A DNA stretch of 64,000 nt from Siphonodentalium dalli. Taxonomy: Eukaryota; Mollusca; Scaphopoda; Gadilida; Siphonodentaliidae. Positions 45,062-55,939 of this stretch are shown piece by piece. The stretch's first letter is position 1. Each line of letters begins with the position of its first letter. The DNA lies in contig CP136061.1 of assembly GCA_032622095.1 (NCBI GenBank), positions 3,160,001 to 3,224,000 of the forward strand, read 5' to 3'. The notes beneath the pieces were generated by a model. The model saw nothing but the letters and a program-made list of their open reading frames with translations. It was not told the DNA's origin and did not search any database. The position numbers were made by a program, and so were the translations under genes.

Positions 45062-45228
45062 CTTTATATAAAACGTAGGTTATCTGATTGAGTATGTCAC
45101 AATCTGTTATTAGAGAACGTTATATAAGCCTCAATGTTCACTTCTGAATATAGGTTAGTCGTAGGTCATATATTATTGGTATTATAAAACATTACTGACA
45201 TTTAGATAAGCCTTAATGTTGTTTAGTC
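45062..45228 (+). repeat. Scrambled satellite patch
   Basis: Within the otherwise regular array, about two monomer lengths are badly damaged. TTTATATAAAACGTAGG joins two distant parts of the monomer, CACAATCTGTTATTAG has lost the palindrome, and TCATATATTATTGGTATTAT followed by ACATTACTGACATTTAG is not recognisable as satellite. Normal monomers resume at about 45229. It could be a healed break or an old small insertion; no terminal repeats or target duplication are visible. Confidence 0.7.
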
Positions 45229-47679
45229 GTAGGTCATCTGATTCAGTATGCCAGCATGCTGTTATTAGAGACCTTTATATAAGCCTCAATGTTCACTTCT
45301 GAGTATGTGTTTAGTCGTAGGTCGTCTGATTCAGTATGCCAGCATGCTTTTATTAGATACCTTTATATAAGCCTCAATGTTCACTTCTGATTATGTGTTT
45401 AGTCGTAGGTCATCTGATTCAGTATGCCAGCATGCTTTTATTAGATACCTTTATATAAGCCTCAATGTTCACTTCTGATTTTGTGTTAGTCATAGGTCAT
45501 CTGGGTCAGTATGCCAGCATACTGTTATTAGAGACCTTTATATAAACCTCAGTGTTCACTTCTTATTATTTGTTTAGTCGCAGGTCATCTGATTCAGTAT
45601 GCCAGTATGCTGTTATTAGAGATCTTTATATAAGCCCCAATGTTCACTTATGATTATGCGTTAGTCGTAACTCATCTGATTCAGTATGCCAGCATGTTGT
45701 TTTTAGGGACCATTATATAAGCCTCAATGTTCACTTCTGGTTATGTGTTAGTCGTAGGTCAGCTGATTCAGTATGCCAGCATGCTGCTATTAGAGACCTT
45801 TATATAAGCCTCAATGTTCAATTCTGGTTATATGTTTAGTTGTAGGTCATCTGATTCAGTATGCCAGCATGCTGTTATTAGAGACCGTTATATAAGCCTC
45901 AATGTTCACTTCTGGTTATATGTTTAGTTGTAGGTCATCTGATTCAGTATGCCAGCATGCTGTTATTAGAGACCTATATATAAGCATCAATTATCAATTC
46001 TGATTATGTGTTTAGTTGTAGGTCATCTGATTCAGTATGCCAGCATGATGCTATTAGATACTGTTCACTTCTGAGTATGTGTTCAGTCGTAGGTCATCTG
46101 ATTCAGTTTGCCAGTATGCTGTTATTAGAGACCTGTATATAAGCCTCCATGTTTACTTCTGATTATGTGTTTAGTTGTAGGTCATCTGAGTCACTATGCC
46201 AGCATGCTGTTATTAGAGACCTTTATATAAACCTCAATGTTCACTTCTGATTATGTGTTTAGTCGTAGTTCATCTGATTCAGTATGCCAGCATGCTGTTA
46301 TTAGAGACCATTATATAAGCCTCAATGTTCACTTCTGATTATGTGTTAGCCGTAGGTCATCTGATTCAGTATGCCAGCATACTGTTATTAGATACCTTTA
46401 TATAACCCTCAATGTTCACTTCTGATTATGTGTTAGTCGTAGGTCATATGGTTCAGTATGCCAGCATACTGTTATTAGATACCTTTATATAAGCCTCAGT
46501 GTTCACTTCTTATTATTTGTTTAGTCGCAGGTCATCTGATTCAATATGCCAGTATGCTGTTATTAGAGACCTTTATATAAGCCTCAATGTTCACTTCTGA
46601 TTATGCGTTAGTCGTAGGTCAGCCGGTTCAGTGTGCCAGCATGCTGTTATTAGAGACCTTTATATAAGCCTCAATTATAAATTATGAGTATGTGTTTAGT
46701 CGTAGGTCATCTGATTCAGTATGCCAGTATGCTTTTATCAGAGACCTGTATATAAGCCTCCATGTTTACTTCTGATTATGTGTTTAGTTGTAGGTCATCT
46801 GATTCACTATGCCAGCATGCTGATATTAGAGACCTTTATATAAACCTCAATGTTCACTTCTGTTTATATGTTTAGTCGTGTGTCATCTGATTCAGTATGT
46901 CAGCATGCTGTTATTATAGACCTTTATATAAGCATCAATGTTCACTTCTGATTATGTGTTTAGTCGTAGGTCATCTGATTCAGTATGCCAGCATGCTGTT
47001 ATTAGAGACCTTTATATAAGCATCACTGTTCACTACTGATTATGTGTTTAGTCGTAGGTCATCTGATTCAGTATGCCGGCATGTTGTTATTAGAGACCTT
47101 TATATAAGCCTCAATGTTCACTTCTGAGTATGTGTTTAGTCGTAGGTCATCTGATTCAGTATGCCAGTATGCTTTTATCAGAGACCTGTATATAAGCCTC
47201 CATGTTTACTTCTGATTATGTGTTTAGTTGTAGGTCATCTGATTCACTATGCCAGCATGCTGATATTAGAGACCTTTATATAAACCTCAATGTTCACTTC
47301 TGTTTATATGTTTAGTCGTGTGTCATCTGATTCAGTATGTCAGCATGCTGTTATTATAGACCTTTATATAAGCCTCACTGTTCACGTCTGATTATGTGTT
47401 TAGTCGTAGTTCATCTGATTCAGTATGCCAGCATGCTGTTATTAGAGACCTTTATATAAGCCTCAATGTTCACTTCTGAATATGTGTTTAGTCGTAGGTC
47501 ATCTGATTCAGTATGCCGGCATGTTGTTATTAGAGACCTTTATATAAGCCTCAATGTTCACTTCTGATTATGTGTTTAGTCGTAGGTCGTCTGATTCAGT
47601 ATGCCATCATGCTTTTATTAGATACCTTTATATAAGCCTCAATGTTCACTTCTGATTATGTGTTTAGTCGTAGGTCATC

Positions 47680-47767
47680 TGATTCAGTATGCCAGCATGC
47701 TGTTATTAGAGACCTTTATATAAGCCTCAATGTTCACTTCTGATTATGTGTTTAGTCGTAGGTCATC
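47680..47767 (+). repeat. Representative consensus monomer of the satellite
   Basis: This 88-bp copy matches the most frequent base at every position I compared. It has 33 G or C bases (37.5%). Landmarks are a perfect 10-bp palindrome CAGCATGCTG (which contains a SphI site), the palindrome TTATATAA inside a TATA-box-like CTTTATATAAGCC, a CAAT-like CCTCAATG just after it, and a single CpG in AGTCGTAGG. The heptamer TCTGATT occurs twice, 28 bp apart, hinting at an older internal duplication. The phase of the monomer start is my choice. Confidence 0.95.
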
Positions 47768-50700
47768 TGATTCAGTATGCCAGCATGCTGTTATTAGATA
47801 CCTTTATATAAGCCTCAATGTTCACTTCTGAATATGTGTTTAGTCGGAGGTCATCTGATTCAGTATGCCAGCATGCTGTTATTAGAGACCTTTATATAAG
47901 CCTCAATGTTCACTTCTGATTATGTGTTTAGTCGTAGGTCATCTGATTCAGTATGTCAGCATGCTGTTATTATAGACCTTTATATAAGCATCAATGTTCA
48001 CTTCTGATTATGTGTTTAGTCGTAGGTCATCTGATTCAGTATGCCAGCATGCTGTTATTAGAGACCTTTATATAAGCATCACTGTTCACTACTGATTATG
48101 TGTTTAGTCGTAGGTCATCTGATTCAGTATGCCGGCATGTTGTTATTAGAAACCTTTATATAAGCCTCAATGTTCACTTCTGATTTTGTGTTTAGTCGTA
48201 GGTCGTCTGATTCAGTATGCCAGCATGCTTTTATTAGATACCTTTATATAAGCCTCAATGTTCACGTCTGATTATGTGTTTAGTCGTAGGTCATCTGATT
48301 CAGTATGCCAGCATGCTTTTGTTAGATACCTTTATATAAGCCTCACTGTTCACGTCTGATTATGTGTTTAGTCGTAGTTCATCTGATTCAGTATGCCAGC
48401 ATGCTGTTATTAGAGACCTTTATATAAGCCTCAATGTTCATTTCTGATTATGTGTTTAGTTGTAGGTCATCTGATTCAGTATGCCAGCATGCTGTTATTA
48501 GATACCTTTATATAAGCCTCATTGTTCACTTCTGATTTTGTGTTTAGTCGTAGGTCGTCTGATTCAGTATGCCAGCATGTTATTTTTAGGGACCATTATA
48601 TAAGCCTCAATGTTCACTTCTGGTTATGTGTTAGTCGTAGGTCAGCTCATTCAGTATGCCAGCATGCTGTTATTAGAGACCTTTATATAAGCATCAATTA
48701 TCAATTCTGATTATGTGTTTAGTTGTAGGTCATCTGATTCAGTATGCCAGCATGCTGTTATTAGGGACCTTTATATAAGCCGCAATTATCAATTCTGATT
48801 ATGTGTTTAGTTGTAGGTCATCTGATTCAGTATGCCAGCATGCTGTTATTAGATACCTTTATATAAGCATCAATTATCAATTCTGATTATGTGTTTAGTC
48901 GTAGGTCATCTGATTCAGTGTGCCAGCATGATGCTATTAGATACTGTTCACTTCTGTGTATGTGTTTAGTCGTAGGTCATCTGATTCAGTATGCCAGTAT
49001 GCTTTTATCAGAGACCTGTATATAAGCCTCCATGTTTACTTCTGATTATGTGTTTAGTTGTAGGTCATCTGATTCACTATGCCAGCATGCTGTTATTAGA
49101 TACCTTTATATAAACCTCACTGTTCACGTCTGATTATGTGTTTAGTCGTTGTTCATCTGATTCAGTATGCCAGCATACTGTTATTAGATACCTTTATATA
49201 AGCCTCAGTGTTCACTTCTTATTATTTGTTTAGTCGCAGGTCATCTGATTCAGTATGCCGGCATGTTGTTATTAGAAACCTTTATATAAGCCTCAATTAT
49301 CAATTCTGAGTATGTGTTTAGTTGTAGGTCATCTGATTCAGTATGCCAGCATGATGCTATTAGATACTGTTCACTTCTGAGTATGTGTTTAGTCGTAGGT
49401 CATCTGATTCAGTATGCCAGCATGATGCTATTAGATACTGTTCACTTCTGAGTATGTGTTTAGTCGTAGGTCATCTGTTTCAGTATGCCAGTATGCTTTT
49501 ATCAGAGACCTGTATATAAGCCTCCATGTTTACTTCTGATTATGTGTTTAGTTGTAGGTCATCTGATTCACTATGCCAGCATGCTGATATTAGAGACCTT
49601 TATATAAACCTCAATGTTCACTTCTGTTTATATGTTTAGTCGTGTGTCATCTGATTCAGTATGTCAGCATGCTGTTATTAGATACCTTTATATATACCTC
49701 ACTGTTCACGTCTGATTATGTGTTTAGTCGCAGTTCATCTGATTCAGTATGCCAGCATGCTGTTATTAGAGACCTTTATATAAGCCTCAATGTTCACTTC
49801 TGAATATGTGTTTAGTCGTAGGTCATCTGATTCAGTATGCCAGCATGCTGTTATTAGAGACCTTTATATAAGCCTCAATGTTCACTTCTGATTATGTGTT
49901 TAGTCGTAGGTCATCTGATTCAGTATGCCAGCAGGCTGTTATTAGAAACATTTATATAAGCCTCAATGTTCACTTCTGAATATGTGTTTAGTCGTAGGTC
50001 ATCTGATTTAGTATGCCGGCATGTTGTTATTAGAAACCTTTATATAAGCCTCAATGTTCACTTCTGAGTATGTGTTTAGTCGTAGGTCGTCTGATTCAGT
50101 ATGCCATCATGCTTTTATTAGATACCTTTATATAAGCCTCAATGTTCACTTCTGATTATGTGTTTAGTCGTAGGTCATCTGATTCAATATGCCAGCATGC
50201 TTTTATTAGATACCTTTATATAAGCCTCATTGTTCACTTCAGATTTTGTGTTTAGTCGTAGGTCGTCTGATTCAGTATGCCAGCATGTTGTTTTTAGGGA
50301 CCATTATATTAGCCTCAATGTTCACTTCTGGTTATGTGTTAGTCGTAGGTCAGCTGATTCAGTATGCCAGCATGCTGTTATTAGAGACCTTTATATAAGC
50401 ATCAATTATCAATTCTAATTATGTGTTTAGTTGTAGGTCATCTGATTCAGTATGCCAGTATGCTGTTATTAGATACCTGTATATAAGCCTCCATGTTTAC
50501 TTCTGATTATGTGTTTAGTTGTAGGTCATCTGATTCACTATGCCAGCATGCTGTTATTAGAGACCTTTATATAAACCTCAATGTTCACTTATGTTTATAT
50601 GTTTAGTCGTGTGTCATCTGATTCAGTATGTCAGCATGCTGTTATTAGAGACCTTTATATATACCTCACTGTTCACGTCTGATTATGTGTTTAGTCGTTG

Positions 50701-51840
50701 TTCATCTGATTCAGTATGCCAGCATGCTGTTACTAGAGACCTTTATATAAGCCTCAATGTTCACTTCTGATTATGTGTTAGTCGTAGGTCATATGGTTCA
50801 GTATTCCAGCATACTGTTATTAGATACCTTTATATAAGCCTCAGTGTTCACTTCTTATTATTTGTTTAGTCGCAGGTCATCTGATTCAATATGCCAGTAT
50901 GCTGTTATTAGATACCTTTATATAAGCCTCAATGTTCACTTCTGATTATGCGTTAGTCGTAGGTCATCTGATTCAGTATGCCAGCATGCTGTTATTAGAG
51001 ACCTTTATATAAGCCTCAATTATCAATTCTGAGTATGTGTTTAGTTGTAGGTCATCTGATTCAGTATGCCAGCATGATGCTATTAGATACTGTCCACTTC
51101 TGAGTATGTGTTTAGTCGTAGGTCATCAGATTCAGTATGCCAGTATGCTGTTATTAGAGACCTGTATATAAGCCTCCATGTTTACTTCTGATTATGTGTT
51201 TAGTTGTAGGTCATCTGATTCACTATGCCAGCATGCTGATATTAGAGACCTTTATATAAACCACAATGTTCACTTCTGTTTATATGTTTAGTCGTGTGTC
51301 ATCTGATCCAGTATGTCAGCATGCTGTTATTAGATACCTTTATATATACCTCACTGTTCACGTCTGATTATGTGTTTAGTCTTAGTTCATCTGATTCAGT
51401 ATGCCAGCATGCTGTTATTAGAGACCTTTATATAAGCCTCAATGTTCACTTCTGAATATGTGTTTAGTCGTAGGTCATCTGATTCAGTATGCCGGCATGT
51501 TGTTATTAGAAACCTTTATATAAGCCTCAATGTTCACTTCTGAGTATGTGTTTAGTCGTAGGTCGTCTGATTCAGTATGCCAGCATGCTTTTATTAGATA
51601 CCTTTATATAAGCCTCAATGTTCACTTCTGATTTTGTGTTTAGTCGTAGGTCGTCTGATTCAGTATGCCAGCATGCTTTTATTAGATACCTTTATATAAG
51701 CCTCAATGTTCACGTCTGATTATGTGTTTAGTCGTAGGTCATCTGATTCAGTATGACAGCATGCTGTTATTAGAGACCTTTATATAAGCCTCACTGTTCA
51801 CTTCTGATTATGTGTTTAGTCGTAGGTCATCTGATTCAGT

Positions 51841-52290
51841 ATGCCAGCATGCAGTTATTTGAGACTTTTATATGAGACTCGATGTTCTCGTCTGATTATG
51901 TGTTTAGTCGTATGTCATCTGATTCAGTATGCCAGCATACTGTTATTGGAGACCTTAATACAAGCCTCAATGTTCACTTCTGATTATGTGTTTAGTATTA
52001 GGTCATCTGATTCAGTATGTCAGCATGCTGTTATTAGAGACCTGTTATAAGCCTCGATGTTCACGTCTGATTATTTGTTTAGTCGTATATCATCTGATTC
52101 AGTATGCCATCATACTGTTATTGGAGACCTTTATACAAGCCTCAATGTTCACTTCTGATTATGTGTTTAGTATTAGGTCATCTGATTCAGTAGGTCAGCA
52201 TGCTGTTATTAGAGACCTTTTATAAGCCTCGATGTTTACGTCTGATTACTCGTATGTCTTCTGATTCAGTATGCCAGTATGATGTTAATA
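51841..52290 (+). repeat. Degenerate right edge of the satellite array
   Basis: The last five or so monomers diverge more from consensus than those inside the array: GACTTTTATATGAGACTCG, TTTAGTATTAGG, CCTGTTATAAGCC, and a final copy that has lost the TGTGTTTAG segment (GATTACTCGTATGTCTTC). The last recognisable words are CAGTATGCCAGTATGATG and TTAATAGAGACCTTT, which run directly into the transposon end. Decay at an array edge is expected where unequal exchange no longer homogenises copies. Confidence 0.85.
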
Positions 52291-52351
52291 GAGACCTTTC
52301 GCATCCTCACGTTTACGTTTACGAATACGGATAGCTATTCGTACTCGTAAG

Positions 52352-53510
52352 CAGTGTTCGCGCTGTCGGTAGCCAAATTAGCCAATGGCTAATTTTGTTC
52401 GAATTTGGCTAATAAAAATTTCATTTGGCTAAACTTTTGGCTAAACTTTTTTTGAACCCAAATGGAGACTGAAAGCATGGAGCCAGAACGCTAATAAATA
52501 AAAGCGCTCAATAGATCGACATTCAAGACGAAGTTAGGTGACGAAAGAATTTCATTATTTTCGTACTTATGAAATATCGTACAAAGGGAAACCCGATCGA
52601 CAACTCTATCAACCAAGCGATCACAAAGTGATATGCAATCATCTTTAGTTTTCACAAGACGGACATTCAAAGACGCATGGACATTAAATCGTGGTTGAAT
52701 TATGACAATGTGAAGAAAGCAATGTTTTGTAAAGTGCATTGACGCCGGTATATAAGCAATTTGTTCGTAACATGTGCAGGCTGTTTTAATCTGGAGAAAG
52801 ATTACGTCACTCTGCAAGAAGCAGCAAAAGGTCATTATTAATTTTTACATTTAATCCCCTAATCCCCATTCAGCCAATTGTTTGTCTGGTCACTCGTTTA
52901 TGATGACATTGTATTTATGACGGTCGAGGTTTATGAGCACCAAGTGTAAGACAATAGCTTAATCAGCCAAATGTGAATCACGCCAGATATTTTGTGGCTA
53001 TTTGTCGTCAATACCGATACAGTCAAAATAATATGCATGCTTTTATGACAGTTTGTAATTTGATAATGGCGTAACAATATTAAGTTATTAGTTTCCAGAT
53101 GTCACTTAGATATTTTCGCAAGGATAAATATTTAATGATTTAAAAATAGATATTGATATAAAACCAAAAAATAATGACATTAAGAAGGACAATCCCGGGA
53201 TACCCCCGCCCCCCCCCCCAAATCACTCTTTCACATAAAGATTAATAAATTTTTAATAAATGATATATATAAAAATACTTCTAGTTACTTCTAAAATTAT
53301 TTAAATTATTGTGTATTTTACCTTTGTCTGTTAGATTTTACGGTTTAGTCATTAACTGTGAACCGACCAGAAAACGATTATTTAATTTGGCCAAATTGTT
53401 TTTTAATTTGGCCAAAAAACTTTTGGCTAAAGTTTTTTTCATTTGGCTAATAAAATTTTCATTTGGCTAAACTTTTGGCTAAAGTTTTTTTCGGTCCAGC
53501 GCGAACACTG
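52352..53510. mobile_element. hAT-type transposon nested in element A
   Basis: The ends are a perfect 14-bp inverted repeat, CAGTGTTCGCGCTG at 52352-52365 and CAGCGCGAACACTG at 53497-53510. The flanking octamers CTCGTAAG (52344-52351) and GTCGTAAG (53511-53518) agree at 7 of 8 positions. An 8-bp target duplication with a CAGTG-type end is characteristic of hAT elements. Inside each end, the word TTTGGCTAA or its complement recurs many times, as is usual for hAT subterminal transposase-binding sites. At 1,159 bp it is too short for an intact transposase, and only a degraded N-terminal zinc-finger remnant is recognisable. It inserted after element A, since removing it restores A's left end. Confidence 0.85.
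52660..52835 (+). pseudogene. Decayed N-terminal zinc finger of a hAT (ZNF862-like) transposase
   Basis: Three short pieces in different frames line up with the TTF/BED-like zinc finger that opens many hAT transposases and their domesticated relatives. The pieces are RTFKDAW (52660-52680), then SWLNYDNVKKAMFCKVH ending in a stop at 52740, then NLFVTCAGCFNLEKDYVTLQ and EAAKGH up to 52835. In the family the pattern is a W-L-x-Y-D stretch, an M-F-C-x-x-C knuckle, F-V-T-G, and a final H-x-x-S-K-x-H; here the second cysteine of the knuckle is replaced and at least two frameshifts separate the parts. It cannot make a functional protein. The family assignment is from pattern memory only. Confidence 0.45.
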
Positions 53511-53834
53511 GTCGTAAGTCTATCCGTATGGCCAAAACGTCCTTTCGCAAAACGACTACGCGTAAGAGTTTCGACGAACATGTACCATCATTATTTCGTA
53601 CAACTTTTACAACTCATAGCGTGTGTTTGGAATATATACAGTCCCTCAATACTTCACTTATTGTCTCATTTGCAACAATGCGATAATCATGACCTGTTTA
53701 TTGTCAATAATTCGACCAGTCACAACGCACGACCCGGGATTCTCGTCATACGTTGATTCTCGTCATACATTGATTGTGGCAATACAGGTATAAATGCCAG
53801 GTCATATGTGGTAGAAATTCAGTTCGTTGTTATC

Positions 53835-54105
53835 ATGGATGACCTGATATAGACGTTATGCTGATGGAGGATGAGGGGTTCCTGAATTTGGACCTCACAT
53901 CAACCACGACTCCACCACTTCAAGACCCCTCCAGTCCGCAATTTGATTTCAATGCGATTTCGGATTCACATGCCTATCACCTCTTTGGGTTTAAGAAATC
54001 TGACATAAGGTCGATGTGCTCGCTAATGTGCATCACTTCTGATTTGGTACTACCAAATCGAAACAAAGTCGACACGGTAGAAGCGATATGTACTAAGTGG
54101 ATTTT
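53835..54105 (+). pseudogene. Transposase remnant of Harbinger-like element A (N-terminal part)
   Basis: The start is chosen at ATG 53835 because copy C has the same start in the same context (MVDLIDVML). In copy A a 2-bp insertion after CTGATA, near 53850, shifts the frame, and the frame is open again from ATG 53858. The readable part includes the acidic GFLNLDLTSTTTP, then AYHLFGFKKSDIRSMCSLM and ITSDLVLPNRNKVDTVEAIC. The F-x-x-x-D-I...(variable)...G/V-x-E-A-L/I-C-x-x-L-K-R order resembles the N-terminal region of one branch of PIF/Harbinger-type DDE transposases. After about 54105 the match to copy C is lost. The catalytic DDE region is not visible, so the protein is dead. Confidence 0.5.
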
Positions 54106-54435
54106 TTGTGTCAGATATTTGACAAACCGGCAAAATTTCGTTGAACAAAATGTTGATAAATAACAGGTTTTGGGCCATTTTATACTCTAGTTGACTGTGG
54201 TTAGCATTAATTTTGGGCAATTACTCTATTCTGATTACAGAAGCGACATTTAAAAAAAAATTGTTGATATATAGGGACATCTAATCCGATTGAGTACATT
54301 AATTTAAATGCCGCATTTGTGCGAGTTGTGTTTTTTAAATTTAAAATAAATGCAAAGAATAAACCTAACAGAGACTGCTTAGCTCTGGTGATGTCGGTGG
54401 GTGTGCCAAATATTCCTTTAGCAACACCAAATCCA
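54106..54435. other. Unassigned AT-rich stretch inside element A
   Basis: Between the transposase remnant and the next nested element lie about 330 bp with no equivalent in copy C. I find no terminal repeats, coding similarity or RNA gene in it. It may be an older insertion whose ends have decayed, or sequence lost from copy C. Confidence 0.5.
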
Positions 54436-54443
54436 TGTCAGCC

Positions 54444-55925
54444 AAGGGGGGGGGGCGGAACAAATTTCCAGACACGTATGATGGGGTGGGTGGGTGTCTC
54501 ATGGGTCCAAAAAAAAGTTTTTCCATATGCCAAATTTTTTTTCCATTCCTGCTATTGAGTCTTATTTTGATGTGTTTTGAACAGAAACATATATAGTTAA
54601 TACTAATGCTATACTACATATAGAGGTTATCAGAAGTTGGATCAGTTGCACAGTGGCCAACAATAACCCAAATTCAACTTAATAGAACTAGACACTGCGC
54701 TTTTGAAAAAATAAAATTTAATCAGGATTCCATCTACTGATACAACAAAATAAGAATAACTATGCAGAACTCAGCTGAAAATAAGCAATAAAATGAAAGC
54801 ACACTTGACCATATGTGACTTGGAAATAAAGATATAATAAATAATGGAATAAAATAGACTTTTGACAACGTAAAACATAAAATCTTAACAAATAAATTGA
54901 AGGCCAGCCGGACCAGCTTGAACAATTTCACATTGTTTTCCATGTTAATGTGGATCAGCTTGTAATGTTAATCACAGTAACGAAGATTTTATCGTCACTG
55001 ATATCGTGAGCAAAAAAGAAGTGAAATTGGGCTATCCATCCATATTATTCCCAATTATTACGAAGCCTATTACTTCAGGCAGTGGCTACCAGCCTGCCAG
55101 TACACGCTATAACATGTTTCCTCAGTTCTGGTTTCTGAGATGCCCCAAGAAGAGTCACGCATGTATATCACGGTTATGTTTGGTATTAGCATTATTCTTC
55201 AAACTGGATGAACTGGGATGAACAGTTGTATTTCCACATGTTTTGATAAACAATTTGATTCCAGCAATACAGTAATGCCCTAATTAAACGACTCCCCATA
55301 ACCACAGCAGAATAATGAGTAATTTTTCAGGATTTAGTCGGAAATTAAAATTAAATTACCCATTATTCTGCTGTGGTTATGGAGTCGATTAATTAGGGCA
55401 TTACTGTATTTCACATAGCAAATATCAAAATATCAAATAATCTGAAATTTGTTGTACCGGTACCATGTATTCTGTAGAACACTCAAATGTGATTATGTGA
55501 CTTGATCATGTGACTATATATTATGAAAATGAATGTTAATAAAAACATTGGCACTCTGCTTATATAGCCCTAGAAATGTGATTATGTTGACACATTTCTT
55601 GATTAATGACACTTATATGATAAATTCAAATAGTATAGTTATCTCATTATGCACTGTTCTATTCAAATATCGCGCAATAAATTATGATAATGCAGGATAA
55701 TCAGCTATTTGGTTGCTCAATTGATAATTTTTCTCAAATTTAAGGGGGGTGGGTGTCCAAAACTGACCGGAAAAAACTTCCTGAAACGGAAAAAAAGGGT
55801 GCGTGTCCAAAATTGCCTGGAAAAAAGGCCGGAAACGGAAGAAATTTGGTGGGTGGGTCCCGCGTGGCCGGAAAAAAATTAAAATGATCATACTTGCCTG
55901 GAAATGTTTTCCGACCCCCCCCCCG
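54444..55925. mobile_element. Second nested transposon with 8-bp target duplication (hAT-like)
   Basis: The octamer TGTCAGCC occurs at 54436-54443 and again at 55926-55933, a perfect target duplication. Between them the ends are inverted copies: the left begins AAGGGGGGGGGGCGGAACAA then ATTTCCAGACACGTATGAT, and the right, read on the minus strand, begins with a G run then TCGGAAAACATTTCCAGGCA and AGTATGAT. G-rich subterminal stretches with GGTGGGTG and TGTCCAAAA follow at both ends. The 8-bp duplication favours hAT (P-type is an alternative). At 1,482 bp including a nested MITE it is a non-autonomous copy; no transposase is recognisable. After it, element A resumes at GTGTATTTTTTGGCGACTGG. 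Confidence 0.7.
55270..55406. mobile_element. Palindromic mariner-type MITE (137 bp)
   Basis: The element is almost entirely an inverted repeat. CAGTAATGCCCTAATTAA opens it, TTAATTAGGGCATTACTG closes it, and the arms continue inward for about 55 bp each (including CCATAACCACAGCAGAATAA and its complement) around a loop of roughly 25 bp containing CAGGATTTAGTCGG. It is flanked by TA on both sides (55268-55269 and 55407-55408), the target duplication of the Tc1/mariner superfamily, whose ends often begin CAGT. It lies inside the 54444-55925 element and so is younger than it. It has no coding capacity. Confidence 0.85.
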
Positions 55926-55939
55926 TGTCAGCCGTGTAT

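Larger units (their letters stand above)
44126..51840 (+). repeat. Heterogeneous satellite block with 71-bp short monomers
   Basis: The 88-bp monomers here are more mixed and include a recurrent 71-bp form in which TTAGATAC is joined straight to TGTTCACTTCTGAG, losing the 17 bp that carry TATATAAGCC. It occurs near 46045, 48930, 49355, 49430 and 51080, as well as at the two 6-kb copy junctions near 38025 and 44100. Other common variants are CTCCATGTTTACTTCTG and CAATTATCAATTCTG. Shorter duplications are present; for example 48522-48710 and 50230-50418 are related copies 1,708 bp apart. Confidence 0.8.
1..52290 (+). repeat. 88-bp satellite DNA array, open at left edge
   Basis: The whole interval is a head-to-tail tandem repeat with a basic period of 88 bp. 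Anchor words recur in every monomer in the same order: TGATTCAGTATGCCAGCATG, CTGTTATTAGAGACCTTTAT, ATAAGCCTCAATGTTCACTT, CTGATTATGTGTTTAGTCGT, AGGTCATC. About 590-600 copies fit and none is inverted. Single-base indels give 86-89 bp variants, and a recurrent 17-bp deletion gives a 71-bp form. Divergence between neighbours is modest, but blocks of many monomers are nearly identical, so recent block duplication is superimposed on an older array. Base 1 falls inside the array, so its left end is outside the window. 88 is not a multiple of three and each monomer carries in-frame stops, so it does not code. Function is unknown; centromeric, pericentromeric or other heterochromatic roles are possible but not shown. 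Confidence 0.98.

Noticed and set aside
1-52290. Numerous plus-strand ORFs of 60-120 codons with repeated residues such as RRSSDSVCQHAV
   Set aside because: They are translations of the 88-bp satellite in whichever frame happens to lack a stop; they begin and end inside the repeat and appear wherever the monomer variant appears.
1-52290. Regularly spaced direct repeats resembling a CRISPR array
   Set aside because: The repeat is continuous for 88 bp with no unique spacers between copies, and the setting is a eukaryotic genome.
1-52290. Search for a CENP-B box or telomere-type repeat inside the satellite
   Set aside because: No match to the CENP-B box core (TTCG....A..CGGG) and no TTAGGG-type arrays were seen in the monomer.
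52491-52835. 114-codon minus-strand ORF within the hAT element
   Set aside because: It lies antisense to a better-supported zinc-finger remnant and its residues resemble no transposase; it is a chance frame.
55006-55221. 71-codon ORF ending in LVLALFFKLDELG
   Set aside because: Short, inside a nested transposon, no homology recognised and no splice context.
54319-55891. Short ORFs with FRPRGTHPPNFF-like and glycine-rich segments
   Set aside because: They fall in the G-rich terminal regions of a non-autonomous transposon and show no family pattern.
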